From Bacillota bacterium (GTDB lineage: Bacteria; Bacillota; Clostridia; Christensenellales; SZUA-584), in contig JAEZIW010000158.1 of NCBI GenBank assembly GCA_023436525.1, positions 1 to 17,641 on the forward strand: a stretch of 17,641 bases of DNA. Direction: 5' to 3'. Below are positions 15,337 through 17,641 of this stretch, piece after piece. The stretch's first letter is position 1. Every line of letters begins with the position of its first letter. The translations under genes and the position numbers were made by a program. The notes beneath the pieces are model-generated. The model did no database searches. It worked only from the letters and a program-made list of their open reading frames with translations, and was not told the DNA's origin.

Positions 15337-15405
15337 AGGGTTTATCGACAGTCTAAGCTGTCGGCTAAGCCAAGAGCTTTAGTATAGATAACCCTGTTTT
15401 GTTAT
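15337..15405 (+). terminator. Large branched hairpin, possible terminator of the regulator operon
   Basis: AGGGTTTAT (15337-15345) pairs with ATAACCCT (15388-15395) with one bulge, and is followed by GTTTTGTTATT. Inside, CGACAG-TCTAAG-CTGTCG competes with the hairpin of direct-repeat copy 2. The tail is only moderately T-rich and the site is 240 bases past the regulator stop. Confidence 0.4.
15355..15378. repeat. 24-nt direct repeat, copy 2 (hairpin-forming)
   Basis: Same sequence as 15172-15195 except for one base (G instead of C at the sixth position); the copies start 183 bases apart and flank the MITE-like element. The copy lies inside the large hairpin 15337-15395. Confidence 0.7.
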
Positions 15406-15540
15406 TGCTATGGAAAGTTACTTTTTAATCATCCAGTCCGCTTCGTAGCAAGAAGCGAAGCGACAACAACGCTCATTCACTACGGCAGCGGAAAGAATGA
15501 TCCCCAACCGAAACTTTTCGTTCAGTATCTGTTATATTAA

Positions 15541-16659
15541 TTACAACAGCGAGCTTTCATCGTTCTTAGAGAAAAGATGAATAAGTGACGGCGCAAACTT
15601 GAAGTCAATCTCGCTCACGGCTCCGCTGCCGTAACGGAAGCCTTCTCCCAAGTCAACTGTCGGAACACGAACAACAGCGTCACGCCCCTCCACGTTCAGG
15701 TGAATATGCATCTCGCTGCCCATCATCTCCGATACGTCCACAAGCGCGTGTATCGCGCCCGGCTCGTCGTGCGTCGCAATGCTCATGTGTTCGGGCCGAA
15801 TCCCCAGCACAACGTCCTGCTCCGGCATATCCTTTTTTAGCAGCGCGGCGCTCATCTCGTTCGTCAGCGCTATGGTCACGCCATTTAAAAGAACGCTGTA
15901 CACTTCGCCCTTCTTCTCCAACCTGCAATCGAAGAAATTCATCTGCGGTGAGCCGATGAAACCGGCAACAAACATGTTCTTCGGATGGTTGAACACCTGC
16001 TGCGGCGTACCGATTTGCTGTATGAACCCGTCCTTCATAATCACGATTCTGTCGCCGAGCGTCATCGCCTCGGTTTGATCGTGTGTCACATAGATGAATG
16101 TTGTGTTGACGCTTTGGCGCAGCTTGATGATTTCGGCACGCATCTGGTTCCTGAGCTTGGCATCAAGGTTAGAGAGCGGCTCATCCATCAGAAAAACCTT
16201 GGGTTCCCGCACAATCGCGCGCCCAATCGCCACGCGCTGCCGCTGTCCGCCGGACAGCGCCTTGGGCTTTCTTTTCAAAAGCTCGGTAATGCTCAGTATT
16301 TCGGCGGCTTCTTTCACCTTTTCGTCAATCACCTTTTTATCGGTGTGGCGCAGCCTTAACGCAAACGCGAGGTTTTCGTATACCGTCATATGCGGATACA
16401 GCGCATAGTTTTGAAAGACCATCGCGATATCCCTGTCTTTCGGCGGCACAGCGTTAACCAGCTTGTCGTCGATATAAAGCTCGCCCGACGATATCTCCTC
16501 CAGCCCTGCCACCATTCGCAGCGTGGTCGATTTGCCGCAGCCCGACGGCCCGACCAGCACGACGAACTCCTTATCGTCAATCTCAAGGCTAAAATCGTCT
16601 ACCGCTGTCACATTTTTGTCGTAAATCTTTTTGATGTTCTTGAGTGTTACATTTGCCAT
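15541..16659 (-). CDS. CUT1 sugar ABC transporter ATP-binding protein (MsmK/UgpC-like), copy 2
   Basis: This 372-residue ATPase is a clear paralogue of the protein at 4894-6012: same length and near-identical nucleotide-binding motifs, GPSGCGKST, VFQNYALYPHMTV, LSGGQRQRVAIGRAI, VFLMDEPLSNLDA and THDQTEAMTLGDRI. The C-terminal TOBE/MalK-type regulatory half has diverged much more. It lies 285 bases downstream of a permease gene of a second transporter on the same strand and probably serves that system, though MsmK-type ATPases can be shared. The ATG at 16659 has only a weak AAAGG upstream. The 285-base leader contains inverted repeats, suggesting separate control. Codon usage and composition appear slightly more GC-rich than in copy 1; this was judged by eye only. 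Confidence 0.95.
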   Translation of the reverse strand: MANVTLKNIKKIYDKNVTAVDDFSLEIDDKEFVVLVGPSGCGKSTTLRMVAGLEEISSGELYIDDKLVNAVPPKDRDIAMVFQNYALYPHMTVYENLAFALRLRHTDKKVIDEKVKEAAEILSITELLKRKPKALSGGQRQRVAIGRAIVREPKVFLMDEPLSNLDAKLRNQMRAEIIKLRQSVNTTFIYVTHDQTEAMTLGDRIVIMKDGFIQQIGTPQQVFNHPKNMFVAGFIGSPQMNFFDCRLEKKGEVYSVLLNGVTIALTNEMSAALLKKDMPEQDVVLGIRPEHMSIATHDEPGAIHALVDVSEMMGSEMHIHLNVEGRDAVVRVPTVDLGEGFRYGSGAVSEIDFKFAPSLIHLFSKNDESSLL

Positions 16660-16944
16660 ATGATCAGCCTTTGCCGCGCACAGCCTTCGCTGAATGCACG
16701 GCTCGCCAGCGCCCGCTAAGTGGCGATGGCATTACGGCAGGTCTCCACTCTGCCGCACCGCAAGCCCGGCGGAAATGCCTCCTTTATTTTACGTATACCA
16801 TACGAAATCGTGGAGTCGTTTGGTATCGCATTTTTGCCTTCTCATATGATAATATTCAAATAACCACAGACCCTCATTCCGCAATGCAAGAGCGATGCTG
16901 CGGCCCTTAGCCCGAATGCTGTTTCTCAGAGCTTTAAACCTTAC
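16660..16944. other. Structured gap between the second permease and the second ATPase
   Basis: No gene and no convincing promoter hexamers are seen. The stretch holds a 32-bp quasi-palindrome, ATACCATACGA (16795-16805) and TCGTTTGGTAT (16816-16826), one mismatch with a 10-nt centre. Two more hairpins follow towards the ATPase: CGGCAG-N9-CTGCCG (16735-16755) and TCGCCA-N12-TGGCGA (16703-16726). AGGAGG occurs on the minus strand near 16779-16784 but has no suitable start codon after it. The palindrome has no T tract, so it looks more like an operator than a terminator. Confidence 0.45.
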
Positions 16945-17641
16945 TCATTTTAAAATCGATCCGGCAGTTAAAGCGTTTTCTATTTGCTTATAGCCAAATA
17001 TATAAATCAGCGCAGTGGGAATACTGGCCAGTATCATCACCGCACCAATCTGGCCCCAATCTGACACACCGATGCTGGCGAAAAAGTTCAATAACGCCAC
17101 CGGCAGCGGGCGGATACCTTCGCGGGCGCCCATGATAAAGGCCAGAAAGAATTCATTCCAAGTATTTATAAAAACAAGAACAATTTGAGTTGCAATGGCT
17201 GGCCGAACTGTCGGGATAATGATTTTGAAGAAGGCCGAATAGACATTACAGCCGTCAATAAACGCGGCTTCTTCCAGCTCTCTGGGCAAGCTCCGAAAAA
17301 ATGCACTCAGCATCAATACACACGAAGAAAGTGAAAATGCGGAATAAGGTAGAATCAGGGATAGGTAGGTATTATCCAGATGCAGCGTATTAACCATGAT
17401 AAAGAGCGGTATAATGATGACCTGTACAGGTATGATAAGCCCCATTGATATATACGTTCTTGCCCACGACGAGCGTTTCCATTGCATACGCGTTAACGCA
17501 TACGCCAACATGCTGCCAAACAGTATCACGATAACAATCGTTGCCACCGTATAAATCGCGCTATTCAAAAGATACTTAAAAAAATCAAACTTTTCTAAAA
17601 CTTCGGAATAATTCTTGGTATCCAGCGTTACCGGCAACCCG
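16945..17641 (-). CDS. CUT1 sugar ABC transporter permease, MalG/AraQ type, N-terminus cut by the window edge
   Basis: The frame is open to the right edge; the TTG at 17637 is an internal leucine codon, so about 40 to 60 N-terminal residues, including the first transmembrane helix, are missing. The visible part begins LPVTLDTKNYSEVLEKF, the family's linker before the second helix, and contains around five helices. The EAA loop (LPRELEEAAFIDGCNVYSAF and onward) ends in VRPAI. The C-terminus 'ALTAGSILK' is complete. It belongs to a second transporter distinct from the one at 6750-8453: the two MalG-type proteins share only the family pattern. Its MalF partner and binding protein should lie beyond the right edge. 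The substrate is unknown. Confidence 0.92.
   Translation of the reverse strand, partial: GLPVTLDTKNYSEVLEKFDFFKYLLNSAIYTVATIVIVILFGSMLAYALTRMQWKRSSWARTYISMGLIIPVQVIIIPLFIMVNTLHLDNTYLSLILPYSAFSLSSCVLMLSAFFRSLPRELEEAAFIDGCNVYSAFFKIIIPTVRPAIATQIVLVFINTWNEFFLAFIMGAREGIRPLPVALLNFFASIGVSDWGQIGAVMILASIPTALIYIFGYKQIENALTAGSILK

Noticed and set aside
15025..15382. Plus-strand frames of 60-95 codons after the response regulator
   Set aside because: They read through the palindromic repeat element and direct repeats; the protein text is the kind of spurious peptide such repeats yield.
1..17641. CRISPR array, phage genes, transposase, rRNA or complete tRNA genes
   Set aside because: No regularly spaced repeats, no such protein families and no complete tRNA cloverleaf were seen.

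Overview
The window looks like a chromosomal segment of an anaerobic, carbohydrate-fermenting member of the Firmicutes (class Clostridia, probably gut or rumen associated). Reasons: Gram-positive style purine-rich ribosome binding sites, TTG/GTG starts, a lipobox substrate-binding protein, CUT1 sugar ABC transporters with separate MsmK/UgpC-type ATPases, a YesM/YesN-type two-component system, a FabT-like MarR protein beside a DegV fatty-acid-binding protein, and Ig-like group 2 (BIG2) surface repeats. No taxon more precise than this can be read from the sequence.

Layout. 1-549 (+): the 3' end of a BIG2-repeat surface protein. 706-2027 (-): a two-gene operon, marR/fabT-like then degV, with a consensus promoter bracketed by two TTTGA-N3-TCAAA operators. 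2112-2544: gene-free, hairpin-rich, with terminators for the glycoside operon. 2545-12451 (-): a glycan-uptake locus in three segments: substrate-binding lipoprotein; GH95 fucosidase-type enzyme; then permease, permease, DUF624 membrane protein, ATPase and GH31 alpha-xylosidase-type enzyme. 12608-15098 (+): the divergent, overlapping sensor kinase/AraC-type response regulator pair. 15099-15540: gene-free, repeat-rich, with a MITE-like palindrome. 15541-17641 (-): the ATPase and a truncated permease of a second CUT1 transporter.

How the parts work together (inference). The membrane kinase senses a glycan signal and phosphorylates the regulator, which activates the uptake genes. Two promoters, upstream of the binding protein and upstream of the permease operon, carry the same direct-repeat site (ATACAT every 22 nt) at an identical distance from a TATATATA -10 element. 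This is the clearest regulatory signal in the window. Imported oligosaccharide would be trimmed in the cytoplasm by a GH95 alpha-L-fucosidase and a GH31 alpha-xylosidase. That pairing fits fucosylated xyloglucan oligosaccharides, although the beta-galactosidase and beta-glucosidase such a pathway needs are not in the window.
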